DNA from: Acidobacteriota bacterium
Lineage (GTDB): Bacteria > Acidobacteriota > Vicinamibacteria > Vicinamibacterales > UBA8438
Assembly (NCBI GenBank): GCA_022562495.1
Contig: JADFPE010000011.1
Span: 1 to 36,856, forward strand
Reading direction: 5' to 3'
DNA: 36,856 nucleotides
Each line of letters starts with the position of its first letter. The first letter of the stretch is position 1. A model generated the notes under the pieces. That model was given only the letters and a program-made list of their open reading frames with translations. It did no database searches and was not told the origin of the DNA. Below are positions 1 through 7,892 of the stretch, piece by piece. The translations under genes were made by a program, and so were the position numbers.

Positions 1-44
1 GGAGCACGCCGTTTCAGATGAGGAAGTCTGGTGCCACGAAGTAG
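1..44 (+). CDS. C-terminal end of a DUF1592/DUF1585-type cytochrome c protein (partial)
   Basis: Only the last 14 or so codons lie in the window; the stop is TAG at 42-44. The visible end reads STPFQMRKSGATK. The intact paralogue at 3332-5809 ends in a similar way (SDPFRLQRT, about 20 residues before its stop), and proteins of this family commonly finish with a [S]xPFxxR-type tail. A DUF1552 gene follows about 180 bases downstream on the same strand, which is also the gene order of the intact pair on the opposite strand. The identity rests on a very short segment plus context, so it is a reasoned guess. Confidence 0.5.
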   Translation, partial: STPFQMRKSGATK

Positions 45-90
45 AGCTTCGCGAACATGCTCCGGGCGTGGCATCCTGCAAAAGTCGGCG

Positions 91-120
91 TTGATCCATT
101 CGTCACAGGAATCGCATACT
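91..120 (+). promoter_or_regulatory. Candidate sigma-70-type promoter for the first DUF1552 gene
   Basis: TTGATC at 91-96 and CATACT at 115-120 are separated by 18 bases. This would give a leader of about 95 bases before the ATG at 221. The bases from 116 on (ATACTGCCGGTA, 116-127) recur exactly at 23181-23192 upstream of a DUF5916 gene. Neither hexamer is a full consensus match. Confidence 0.35.
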
Positions 121-220
121 GCCGGTACACCCTACGTCGCGCCGTGCCATGGCCAGACGCGGCAATGAGGACGACACCGGAACACTTGTCCAGGCATCTC
201 TCTCACTCGGAACACGAATC

Positions 221-1582
221 ATGATCATCACCAAGAAAGCGCTGCCGCGGCGGACGTTCCTGCGCGGCATGGGTGCCACGATGGCCCTTCCGCTCCTCGA
301 TGCGATGGTGCCGGCCGCGACCGCCCTCGCGCAGACCGTCGCCAACCCGACACTGCGTCTCGGCTTCATCTACGTGCCGAACGGCGTCATCCAGGATCAG
401 TGGGTGCCGACCGCGACCGGTCGGGGCTTCGACTTCTCGCCGATTCTGAGCCCACTCGAGCCGTTCCGCGAGCAGGTATTGGTGTTGAGCGGCCTGGCGC
501 ATCGGCAGGCCGACTCGTTCGGCGACGGCAACGGCGACCACCCGCGCGCCACCGCGGTGTGGTTGAGCGGCGTGCACGCATGGGAGCGTCGCGGTCGTCA
601 GGGTCCGACCGACATCAAGCTCGGGATTACGGCCGATCAGATCGCGGCGCGTGCGCTCGGCACGCAGACCCCGCTGCCGTCGCTCGAGCTGGTGCTCGAG
701 ACACCGACGGCGATCGCCTGCGACACCGGGGACTGTTTCTACTCGAACACGATCTCCTGGCTCGATGAGACGACACCGCTCGACATGGAGGCACACCCCC
801 GTATCGTCTTCGAGCGGCTGTTCGGCGACGGCGGCAGCGCGGCGGATCGGCTCGCCGTGATGAAACGCACCGGCAGCATCCTCGACTCGGTCACACGGGA
901 AGTCGCCCGTCTCGAGCGGACGCTCGACCCGCGCGACCGGAACAAGCTGGACGAGTATCTCACCGCCGTCCGCGACGTCGAGGAGCGGATCCAGCGCTCA
1001 GAATCACGAGACGTGGAGTCGATCATCGAGCTGCCCGAACGGCCGGTCGATATTCCGGAGACGTTCGACGAGCACGCGATGCTCATGTTCGACCTCCAGA
1101 CGCTCGCCTTCCAGGCCGACATCACGCGGGTCTTCACGCTGATGATGGCCCGCGAAGCCAGCCCGAGGACCTATCCGGACATCGGGGTGCCCGACCAGCA
1201 TCACACCATGTCGCATCACCGGAACGATCCGGAGTACATGGCCAAGAAGGCGAAGATCGACACCTATCACATCCACCTGCTCGCCCGCTTCCTGGAGAAG
1301 CTGCGGAACACGCCGGACGGCGACGGCAACCTGCTCGACCACTCGATGATCGTCTACGGCGGTGGCATCGGGAACGGCAACCTGCACGAGCACACCAACT
1401 TGCCGTGTCTGGTGGCCGGGGGGGGCGGCGGCCGGCTCAAGGGCGGGCGTCACCTCGCCTACCCGGAAGACACGCAGATGGCGAACCTGCTACTCACCGT
1501 CCTCGACAAGGCGGGGGTGCAGGCGGAGCAACTCGGCGACAGCAGTGGCCTGCTGAACACCGGGACGCTCGCCGACGTGTAG
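221..1582 (+). CDS. DUF1552 family exported protein
   Basis: This 453-residue protein belongs to the DUF1552 family, exported proteins found beside planctomycete-type cytochromes (DUF1592/1587/1585) in Acidobacteriota, Planctomycetota and Verrucomicrobiota; the biochemical role is unknown. The N-terminus has a twin-arginine-like leader (PRRTFLRG, residues 9-16) and a hydrophobic stretch ending near AQ at about 38. The chosen ATG at 221 puts the arginine pair close to the start; an upstream in-frame start at 149 would add 24 residues ahead of the leader and is less likely. Conserved stretches shared with the paralogue at 1927-3270 include the RxFGIFYVPNG-like segment, the DEYLxAVRDxExRIQ segment and a C-terminal YGxGIxxxNxH segment. 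The gene probably belongs with the cytochrome gene whose end lies at 1-44. Family assignment is firm; function is open. Confidence 0.88.
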   Translation: MIITKKALPRRTFLRGMGATMALPLLDAMVPAATALAQTVANPTLRLGFIYVPNGVIQDQWVPTATGRGFDFSPILSPLEPFREQVLVLSGLAHRQADSFGDGNGDHPRATAVWLSGVHAWERRGRQGPTDIKLGITADQIAARALGTQTPLPSLELVLETPTAIACDTGDCFYSNTISWLDETTPLDMEAHPRIVFERLFGDGGSAADRLAVMKRTGSILDSVTREVARLERTLDPRDRNKLDEYLTAVRDVEERIQRSESRDVESIIELPERPVDIPETFDEHAMLMFDLQTLAFQADITRVFTLMMAREASPRTYPDIGVPDQHHTMSHHRNDPEYMAKKAKIDTYHIHLLARFLEKLRNTPDGDGNLLDHSMIVYGGGIGNGNLHEHTNLPCLVAGGGGGRLKGGRHLAYPEDTQMANLLLTVLDKAGVQAEQLGDSSGLLNTGTLADV

Positions 1583-1594
1583 TGGAATGGCCCG

Positions 1595-1764
1595 CCCCGG
1601 GTAACACGGGCCTTCAGGCCCATCGTCACAAGGCTGCTGCGCCCCGGTAGCACGGGCCTTCAGGCCCGTCGTCCCAAGGCTGCGTCCCGGTAGCGGGCCT
1701 TCAGACCGGTCGTCCCAAGGCTGCTGCGCCCCGGTAACAAGGGCCTTCAGGCCCGTCGTCCCAA
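1595..1764. repeat. Four-copy tandem repeat, each unit with a short palindrome
   Basis: Four imperfect copies start at about 1595, 1642, 1685 and 1728. Each holds CCCGGTA near its start, then GGGCCTTCAGGCCC or a variant (6-bp arms around TC), then CGTCGTCCCAAGG. The third copy has lost part of the palindrome. The arrangement between two convergent stops resembles REP-type elements, which can fold in the transcripts of both flanking genes. There are no unique spacers, so it is not a CRISPR array. Confidence 0.85.
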
Positions 1765-1872
1765 TGGTGTGTCCGGTGCTGATCGCATGCGATGAGCACG
1801 ACCGGCAGGCCAGCAGCCGCTGCTGACGATGTCGTGATCTCTCGAGGCCGCGCCCAGCCAACGCGGTCGTCC

Positions 1873-1900
1873 AGCCCCCGCGTAGCGGGGCTGTGAGACA
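1873..1900. repeat. Dispersed palindromic repeat, copy 1
   Basis: The 28 bases match those at 27155-27182 at 26 positions. The core AGCCCC...GGGGCT (1873-1892) can fold into a short hairpin with GTA at the tip. It sits in a gene-free convergent gap; copy 2 lies next to a MITE-like element. Confidence 0.7.
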
Positions 1901-1905
1901 CGCTC

Positions 1906-1932
1906 GTCTAGCGAGGCGGAGCCTCGCTAGAC
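1906..1932. terminator. Perfect 12-bp hairpin overlapping the DUF1552 stop codon
   Basis: Arms 1906-1917 and 1921-1932 are exact inverted repeats around a GGA loop. The TAG stop of the minus-strand DUF1552 gene (1929-1927) lies within the right arm. The stem is strong and sits where a bidirectional terminator or 3'-end protecting structure is expected, but no T tract follows on either strand, so intrinsic termination is not certain. Confidence 0.5.
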
Positions 1933-3270
1933 GGTGAGGCGATCGAGCGGGCCCGTGCTGTCGCCGAAGGTTTCGACGGGAACCCCCAGCTTCTCCAGAA
2001 TCGTGACCCACAGGTTCGCCAGCGGCGTCCCCTTGGGGTAGCGGACGTAGCGGCCGCCTGTGATCCCGGCTTTCGTGCCACCGACCAATGCAATTGGCAG
2101 GTCGTCATAGAAATGCGTGTTGCTGTCGCTGATGCCGGTGCCATACAGGAGCAGCGTGTGGTCGAGCATCGTGCCGTCGCCTTCAGGCAACGCGGCCAGC
2201 TTCTCGACCAGATACGCAAACTGCTGGCAATGGTATTCGTTGATCTTGTGCAATCGCTCGAGCTTCGCGGGCTCATCCTGGTGGTGCGACAGCGGATGAT
2301 GCGAATCTGAGACGCCGACTTCCGGATATGCGCGGCCGCTGATCTCACGCGCGAGCATGAACGTGCTGATGCGGGTCAGATCGGTCTGATAGGCGAGCGC
2401 CAGCAGATCCATCATGAGCTTCGCATGCTCGCCGTAGTCGCTCGGCACCCCCACCGGCTGATTGACCACCGGGAGCTCCTGCGAATTTTGTCGCTCGGCC
2501 ATCTGGATGCGCCGTTCGATATCGCGCACCGCCTCGAGATACTCGTCGAGCTTGGCCCGGTCGCTCGACCCGATGACCTGCCCGAGCCCCTTCAGGGCGT
2601 CGCCGACGCTATCCAGAATGCTGCGGTCCCGGCGCATGCGGGCCAGCCGCGCCTCGGGATCGGTGCTGCCGGTCGTGCCGAACAGGAGCTCGAACACGGC
2701 GCGCGGGTCGTTCTCGATCGGAAGCGGCGTTGTCGGCGTACGCCAGGCGATTGTGTTCGTGTACGCGCAGCTTGCGCCACCGCACGAGCCCAGCATCGCG
2801 TTCGACTCGATGCCAAGCTCGAGTGAGGCCAGCTGTGTTTCCTTCGACAGCTCGCGCGCGGCGATCTGGTCCATCGAGACCTCGGCATACACGTCGGCGC
2901 CGTTGGTGGCCTTGAACGGCACACCGGTCAGGAAGGTGCCGGCAGCGCGGGCGTGGGCCCCCCCGCCCTTGACGAGGCTCGCCGCCTCGTCGTCGAGGCC
3001 GCCACACATCAGGATGTTGTCCTTGAACGCGCTCAACGACCGCAGCGTGGGCGGCAGCTCTGCGAGCGGCCCCTCGGTCTTCGGAGACCAGTAGGGCATC
3101 GACATCCCGTTGGGGACGTAAAAGATCCCAAACCGGCGGACCGGTGCCGCGGCGGTCTTGCTGAGGGCGGTCAGCGCCGGGACCATGCCGTCGAGTAGCG
3201 GTAACGCAATGGTCGCCCCGAGACCGCGCAAGACGGTGCGGCGTGGCAGATGCATCTTGCTGATGAACAT
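1927..3270 (-). CDS. DUF1552 family exported protein (second copy)
   Basis: A 447-residue paralogue of the protein at 221-1582, with the same leader style (LPRRTVLRG followed by GATIALPLLDGMVPALTAL). The ATG at 3270 is preferred because an AGAGGAG ribosome site lies just upstream; the frame is open further up to 3324 but those residues look random. Conserved features include CGGASCAYTNTIAW, the DEYLEAVRDIERRIQ segment and YGTGISDSNTH. It lies 61 bases downstream of the large cytochrome gene on the same strand, so the two probably form an operon. Its stop codon is part of a hairpin at 1906-1932. DUF1552 proteins have no established activity; the pairing with DUF1592-type cytochromes suggests they act together in the periplasm. 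Confidence 0.9.
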   Translation of the reverse strand: MFISKMHLPRRTVLRGLGATIALPLLDGMVPALTALSKTAAAPVRRFGIFYVPNGMSMPYWSPKTEGPLAELPPTLRSLSAFKDNILMCGGLDDEAASLVKGGGAHARAAGTFLTGVPFKATNGADVYAEVSMDQIAARELSKETQLASLELGIESNAMLGSCGGASCAYTNTIAWRTPTTPLPIENDPRAVFELLFGTTGSTDPEARLARMRRDRSILDSVGDALKGLGQVIGSSDRAKLDEYLEAVRDIERRIQMAERQNSQELPVVNQPVGVPSDYGEHAKLMMDLLALAYQTDLTRISTFMLAREISGRAYPEVGVSDSHHPLSHHQDEPAKLERLHKINEYHCQQFAYLVEKLAALPEGDGTMLDHTLLLYGTGISDSNTHFYDDLPIALVGGTKAGITGGRYVRYPKGTPLANLWVTILEKLGVPVETFGDSTGPLDRLTV

Positions 3271-3331
3271 GCCCAATCTCCTCTGTCCCCTGCGTGCGAC
3301 GCGCGACCTGTGGACGCGCGCCACTACGCGC

Positions 3332-5809
3332 CTATGGCTGTTGCGCGACCGCGGTCAGCGGCGCCGTCTCGCCCGCGCCCGGTGTGCGCTGCAACCGGAA
3401 CGGATCGCTCGCGACGATGTGCTGCAGGAGCGACGACCACCGGTAGTCGTCGCGTGCCACGTCGCGCACGATCTGCCGGATGGCCGGCGCGTCATAGTAC
3501 GCCACGCCGCGCCCCAGCGCGTAGGTGAGCAGCTTCTCGGTGACGGTCCTGATGAACGCGCCGTGGCCCTCACGCAGCAACGCCTCTCGAAACGCGCGCG
3601 GGCTGTCGATGGTCTCGCCCGACAGGCTGATGGTGGCATCAATGGCAGCCCTCCCGTCGGTCTCGCGCCATCGCCCGATCGCGTCGAAGTGTTCTAGCGC
3701 GAACCCCAGCGGATCCATGCGGCGATGGCAGCTTGCGCAGACGGGGCTGCGCCGGTGCGCCTCCATGCGCTCGCGCAGCGACGTCGGACTGCTCGCGTCG
3801 GCCTCCTCGAGCGGCGGCACATTGGCCGGCGGCGGCGGCGGCGGCGCGCCGAGCAGCGCCTCCAGCACCCATTTCCCGCGCAGCACGACCGACGTGCGAT
3901 TGGCATAGGACGTCACCGTCAGGAGACTCGCGTGCCCCAGCAGACCGTGGCGCCGGTCGTCGGTCCACGTCACCCGCCGAAAATGGCTGCCGTAGACGTC
4001 GTCCACCTCGTAGTGCCGGGCCAGCTGCTCGTTCAGGTAGGTGTAGTCGGCTCGCAACAGCTCCGGGATGGGCCGATCCTCCCGCACCTGACTCTCGAAG
4101 AACAGCTCCGTCTCGCTGACCATCGCCTTGCGCAGCGTGTCGTTGAACCCGGCAAAGAGGTTCCCGTCCGGATCCTGCGCGTGGATGTTGCGCATCTGCA
4201 GCCACTGCCCGACGAAATCGTTCATGAACCGCGTGGCGCGCCGATCGGCGAGCATGCGTCGCACCTGCCCGGCCACGACCGCGGGATCACTCAGCCGGTT
4301 GCGCGCGGCGAGATCGAGGAGTTGGTCATCGGGGATGCTTCTCCAGAGGAAGAACGAGAGCCGCGACGCCAACTCCAGATCGCTCAATCGGTACACGGTG
4401 CCTGGCGGCGAATCGACGGGCTGGGCTTCGACGCGGAGGAGGAACTGCGGCATCGCGAGCAGCGTTTCCAGCGCGCGCTCGATCCCCGCATCGAAGTCTT
4501 GGTCGGTGCGGCCCTCCCGATAGGTGTCGAGCAGCGCATCGACTTCCGCGTCAGTGACACCCCGTCGATAGGCGCGCCGCGCCAGCGAGGTGAGGATCTC
4601 GCGCGCGCACGCCTCCTCGGCCTCGTCGCTGCTATCGCTCGGGTAGCAGGTGAAGATCTGTCGCCGACTCGGGGTCTCCGTCGGTACCGTGCCATCGAAC
4701 GGGCCCGAGATAGTGAGCATGTCGACGCCGGGCAGATCGCTCACCGTGGCGGGCGACGGGGCGGCATCGGTGAACGCGACCGACACGAGTCGCGTGCCCG
4801 CCTCGAGCGGCACGCGCAGCTCCAGCTCGTCGTCGGCGGTCATCCGATACTCGTGAAGCCGCTGGCCCTCGACATCGCCCTCGCGCACCGCGACCAATTG
4901 CCCGGGGTCGGGTCCCGGGTACATGCCGCCGATGTCGAACGTCTTGACGAGGGCGCGGTCGACACGCACCTCGATGCGATGCGCGCTTTCCCCGATGCCC
5001 TCAATCGCCTGGGTCGTCCCGTTCCGCTTGAGGCGGATCGCGAAGACATAGTCGCCGTCGAGCGGAAAATGGTGGCGCACGGCCAGGCCGCCGTGGGTCG
5101 CGAACGGCATGTCCTCGTTCAGTCGGACGTCGCGCCGTTCGAACCCGGTCCGGTACACCTGCATGACCGGGCGGTTGTCGGGACTGCCGACCGCCGCGCG
5201 ACTGATCTTCGTGGCCGCGGTGATATACCGGGCCATCAGCGCCGGCGTGATCGAGAGCACCTCGGCGTTGTTGTCGAACCCGAAGCCGGCCATGTCGCTG
5301 GGCAGCAACGCCGTGCCGTCGATTTCCAGCGCGAGCAAATCTTCGATGGCATTGACGTATTCGACGCGATTCATCCGGTGCGCGACGACCCGTCCAGGGT
5401 TGGGGTCGGCCGCGGCCACCCGGTCGAGCGCCGTCTCGAGCGACGTGGCGAAGGCATCGATGGTCGACGCATCGGGTCGGGGCCGACCCTCCGGCGGCAT
5501 CTGCCCGCTGCGGAGCTTCTGCACGACCTTTTCCAGCATCTCGGCGTTCGCGGCGACCTGCTCGATGTCGAGCTGGTCGAGCAGGAGGCCGGCGGTCTGC
5601 AGCCGCTCGTTGTGGCAGGTCACGCAGTATCGATCGAAGAGCTCGCGTGACGGGGGTTGGGCCGCCGGAGCCGCCGCTTCCGTGCGCTGCGACGATCGGT
5701 TCGCCGCTGGCGCGCCCGCGGCCTGGACCTGGGCGAGTTGCAGAGACACGCCTCCGGCCACCGCGAGTCCAACCAGTCCGGCCGTGCTCAATATCGTCGG
5801 CATGTACAT
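3332..5809 (-). CDS. Planctomycete-type cytochrome c, DUF1587/1595/1592/1588/1585 multidomain protein
   Basis: An 825-residue exported protein. A signal peptide covers about residues 1-31. A cytochrome c-like haem motif CVTCH lies at 62-66, followed by the typical KLRSGQMPPEGRPRP segment. Then come DUF1587 (MNRVEYVNAIEDLLAL), a carbohydrate-binding-like central part, DUF1595 (the TSLARRAYRRGVTDAEV segment), DUF1592 (SDLELASRLSFFLWRSIPDDQLL), DUF1588 with a second CxxCH (CASCH, 691-695, followed by RRMDPLGFALEHFD), and DUF1585 near the end. This is the standard domain order. Such proteins are predicted periplasmic c-type cytochromes; the electron partner and substrate are unknown. The DUF1552 gene follows on the same strand. 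A start at 5803 is also possible. The long opposite-strand open frame here is a codon-bias shadow. Confidence 0.92.
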   Translation of the reverse strand: MYMPTILSTAGLVGLAVAGGVSLQLAQVQAAGAPAANRSSQRTEAAAPAAQPPSRELFDRYCVTCHNERLQTAGLLLDQLDIEQVAANAEMLEKVVQKLRSGQMPPEGRPRPDASTIDAFATSLETALDRVAAADPNPGRVVAHRMNRVEYVNAIEDLLALEIDGTALLPSDMAGFGFDNNAEVLSITPALMARYITAATKISRAAVGSPDNRPVMQVYRTGFERRDVRLNEDMPFATHGGLAVRHHFPLDGDYVFAIRLKRNGTTQAIEGIGESAHRIEVRVDRALVKTFDIGGMYPGPDPGQLVAVREGDVEGQRLHEYRMTADDELELRVPLEAGTRLVSVAFTDAAPSPATVSDLPGVDMLTISGPFDGTVPTETPSRRQIFTCYPSDSSDEAEEACAREILTSLARRAYRRGVTDAEVDALLDTYREGRTDQDFDAGIERALETLLAMPQFLLRVEAQPVDSPPGTVYRLSDLELASRLSFFLWRSIPDDQLLDLAARNRLSDPAVVAGQVRRMLADRRATRFMNDFVGQWLQMRNIHAQDPDGNLFAGFNDTLRKAMVSETELFFESQVREDRPIPELLRADYTYLNEQLARHYEVDDVYGSHFRRVTWTDDRRHGLLGHASLLTVTSYANRTSVVLRGKWVLEALLGAPPPPPPANVPPLEEADASSPTSLRERMEAHRRSPVCASCHRRMDPLGFALEHFDAIGRWRETDGRAAIDATISLSGETIDSPRAFREALLREGHGAFIRTVTEKLLTYALGRGVAYYDAPAIRQIVRDVARDDYRWSSLLQHIVASDPFRLQRTPGAGETAPLTAVAQQP

Positions 5810-5856
5810 GGTCGCCAGCCTCGTGAACGTGATTCTGGCCTGGATTTACAGCGTGG

Positions 5857-5862
5857 AGTATA
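5857..5862 (-). promoter_or_regulatory. Candidate -10 box for the cytochrome/DUF1552 operon
   Basis: TATACT on the minus strand lies about 50 bases upstream of the start at 5809. I see no convincing -35 box at the usual distance, so the call is tentative. It sits within the same 130-base divergent region as the promoter of the ankyrin gene. Confidence 0.35.
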
Positions 5863-5869
5863 TCACCGC

Positions 5870-5898
5870 TTGTGACGGCGCGGCTCTCTGCGTATAGT
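5870..5898 (+). promoter_or_regulatory. Sigma-70-type promoter for the ankyrin gene
   Basis: TTGTGA at 5870-5875 and TATAGT at 5893-5898 are spaced by 17 bases, four and five matches to the consensus hexamers. Transcription would begin near 5905, about 35 bases before the ATG at 5940, leaving room for the AGGGGA ribosome site at 5925-5930. Confidence 0.5.
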
Positions 5899-5939
5899 TG
5901 TGCGTATCGCTGGTTGTGAGAACGAGGGGACAAGCACCT

Positions 5940-7526
5940 ATGGGCGCCACAGTGAATCGTCTGGCCGGCATGTGGGTGTGTCCGTTGGTCGTGGCTGTCG
6001 GCGTGGCGACGTCCGCCGGACAGGATCTGCGGCTGGTGCACGCCGTCGCGGACCAGGACACGCACGCGGTGCGCGCGCTGCTCGACGAGGGCGTCGATGT
6101 CAACACGCCGTGGGCGGACGGGTCGACGGCACTCCTCTGGGCGGCCCACTGGGACAACCTCGACATCGCAGACCGGCTGCTCGGCGACGGAGCCGACGCG
6201 AATGCGGCCGATGACCACGGCGTGACCCCGCTCGAGCGGGCCGCGGAGAACGCGAGTCTGGCCATGGTCGAGAAGCTGTTGGCCGCCGGCGCCGACACGA
6301 CCATGGCCCAGACCAGTGGGCTGACGCCGCTGATGACCGCCGCACGGACTGGCAATGTGCAGGTCGTCAGCGCGCTCCTGGCCGCCGGCGCGGACATCGC
6401 CGCGGCCACGACCGAAACCAAGAGCACGGCGTTGATGTGGGCGGTGGCGGAGTCACATCGGGACATCGTCGGTGTGCTGCTCGATGGCGGCGCCGACCCG
6501 CACAGCTCCACGGCGCAGGGGTTCACGCCGCTGCTGTTCGTCGCAGGCAACGGCGACATCGAAATGGCGGAGACCCTGATTGCCGCCGGTGTCGACGTGA
6601 ACGAGACCGGCGTGGACGGCACCCATGCCCTGCCGTATGCGATCGGGAGTGGCCAGGACGCGTTCGTCCGGTTTCTGCTCAGACAGGGCGCCGATCCCAA
6701 CGGCTCGATGGGTGGCATTCACGCGCTGCACGTTGCGGCGGGAGCCGTCGGCACCTGGTTGAGCGATTGGTCCCGCCACCATGGCCTGGGCGGCTCGTAT
6801 CTTGGAGGCGGGTTCGGACGGCGGAGCAGCCTCTCCGCGGATCGCCGGCTGCCGCTGGTGCTCGCGCTGCTCGAGCACGGCGCGGACCCGAACATCCGCA
6901 TCACGACCTCCGCCATGTTCATGAGCTACATCGGCCATCCCACGAAAGGGGCGTTCGAGCCGTTCTCGATCGGCACCGGAGATCTTCGAGGGGCCACGCC
7001 CCTGTGGGTGGCGGCCTACGCGGCAAATCGGAACGGCACCGGCGAGATCGAGATCATCCGGACGCTCCTGGCGGCAGGCGCAGACCAGCACCTGACGACC
7101 GATGACGGGACCACGCCGTTCATGGCCGCCGCGGGGCTCGGTCGCGGTTCGTATACGCCGCGGGAACCGCGTGGGGCCCGTTCGCCAAGTGCGGAGGCGG
7201 CGGTCAAGATGCTGCTCGAGGCGGGTGCTGACATCAACGCGGTCAACGAAGCCGATTTCACGGCCCTGCACGGTGCCGCGTTCCGCGGGTTGAACGAGGT
7301 GATCGCGTATCTGGTGGCCGAGGGCGCCGCCCTCGACGCGCGCGATTTTCGGGGACGTACCGCGTTCCGTATCGCGGAAGGCGCCAAGCAATCCTTCCAG
7401 TTCCAAGGCTGGCCGGAGACCGCCGAGCTGCTGAAGCAACTGGGCGCCGATACTCGCCTGGGCATTCCGGGAACGGTCCACGAGCGCCTGCGCGACGTTC
7501 CCGTCGCCGCAGACCAACAACCCTGA
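5940..7526 (+). CDS. Exported ankyrin-repeat protein
   Basis: A 528-residue protein with a signal peptide (about residues 1-26) followed almost entirely by ankyrin repeats. The repeats are visible as recurring TPLxxAA and xLLxAGADxN patterns, for example DGSTALLWAAHW, GLTPLMTAARTG, KSTALMWAVAES, GATPLWVAAYAA and DFTALHGAAFRG. Two longer inserts interrupt the array, one Gly/Ser/His-rich (about residues 280-310) and one near 330-350. Ankyrin repeats bind proteins; no enzyme domain is present. The start at 5940 is chosen because of the nearby ribosome site and because it begins the signal peptide. The gene is divergent from the cytochrome operon with its own good promoter. The partner is unknown. 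Confidence 0.88.
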   Translation: MGATVNRLAGMWVCPLVVAVGVATSAGQDLRLVHAVADQDTHAVRALLDEGVDVNTPWADGSTALLWAAHWDNLDIADRLLGDGADANAADDHGVTPLERAAENASLAMVEKLLAAGADTTMAQTSGLTPLMTAARTGNVQVVSALLAAGADIAAATTETKSTALMWAVAESHRDIVGVLLDGGADPHSSTAQGFTPLLFVAGNGDIEMAETLIAAGVDVNETGVDGTHALPYAIGSGQDAFVRFLLRQGADPNGSMGGIHALHVAAGAVGTWLSDWSRHHGLGGSYLGGGFGRRSSLSADRRLPLVLALLEHGADPNIRITTSAMFMSYIGHPTKGAFEPFSIGTGDLRGATPLWVAAYAANRNGTGEIEIIRTLLAAGADQHLTTDDGTTPFMAAAGLGRGSYTPREPRGARSPSAEAAVKMLLEAGADINAVNEADFTALHGAAFRGLNEVIAYLVAEGAALDARDFRGRTAFRIAEGAKQSFQFQGWPETAELLKQLGADTRLGIPGTVHERLRDVPVAADQQP

Positions 7527-7558
7527 TCGGACCTCGGGTAGACAGGCGCGCCGGAGGC

Positions 7559-7789
7559 TCACTCTCGCCGTCCCTGGCGCAACGCTCGATCGAGCACGTC
7601 GGTGACGGGGAGAATGTCTGGGCCCCTCCGCCAGGAGGCGTCGTCGAGCGGGTGCCCGTGCACCGCCACGATGCCGAGGATATCGCGCCACTGGCGGTCG
7701 GAGACCTCCTGGCCGCGGCGGTACCGACGGAGCTGCTGTCGGAGAATGTCTTCCGCCGTGGAGACGGAGAGAACGCGATCAGGCCCTGA
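7559..7789 (-). pseudogene. C-terminal fragment of a nucleotidyltransferase-like protein
   Basis: About 76 codons read in one frame to a TGA at 7561-7559. The text STAEDILRQQLRRYRRGQEV, then SDRQWRDILGIVAVHG and ILPVTDVLDRAL, resembles the end of small nucleotidyltransferase-fold proteins of the DUF6036 kind, which carry xxAEDxxLxKLxWYRxGGExSxRQWxDVxGxLxxQG and finish with LGVxDLLxRAL. The N-terminal catalytic half is absent: upstream of about 7789 the frame is unrelated sequence. The fragment is therefore a 5'-truncated remnant. The family name comes from memory of the motif and could be refined by a profile search. Confidence 0.5.
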
Positions 7790-7884
7790 CCCTCGGCACC
7801 GCCGCCTACATGAGCCTGGAGCAGGCCAGGGGGAAACGCTCGACAATGCAGACCTACATCTTGGGCGTTTCCCTGGAGCACGGA
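7786..7884 (+). pseudogene. Fragment of a Ser/Thr protein kinase (activation-loop region)
   Basis: The frame starting at 7786 reads LTLGTAAYMSLEQARG and then a degenerate run ending in YILGVSL. This is the well-known kinase subdomain VIII pattern GTxxYMSPEQxxG, with Leu for the usual Pro, followed by the position of the DIYSLGVVLYEM segment. Nothing of the ATP-binding lobe or the catalytic HRD loop is present. It is a short relic of a bacterial Pkn-type kinase, a very numerous family in this kind of genome. Confidence 0.55.
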
Positions 7885-7892
7885 GCACACCG

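Larger units (their letters stand above)
1583..1926. other. Convergent intergenic region with tandem repeats and hairpins
   Basis: This 344-base gap separates the stops of two convergent DUF1552 genes. It holds four degenerate tandem copies of a 43-47-base unit (1595-1764), a small palindrome at 1873-1892 and a strong hairpin overlapping its right edge (1906-1932). I see no credible gene here; the short open frames are made by the repeat itself. Confidence 0.8.
7527..7892. other. Gene-free stretch with two unrelated gene fragments
   Basis: These 366 bases hold no intact gene. They contain the tail of one gene on the minus strand (7559-7789) and a short kinase-like piece on the plus strand (7786-7884) that meet at about 7787. 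This looks like a scar from past insertion and deletion events. Confidence 0.65.

Noticed and set aside
1595-1764. Possible CRISPR array
   Set aside because: The copies are adjacent with no unique spacers, and unit length and sequence vary too much.
3725-5650. Long open frame (641 codons) on the plus strand opposite the cytochrome gene
   Set aside because: It is the antisense shadow of a real gene with haem motifs and known domains; its translation is Arg/His-rich and without recognisable domains.
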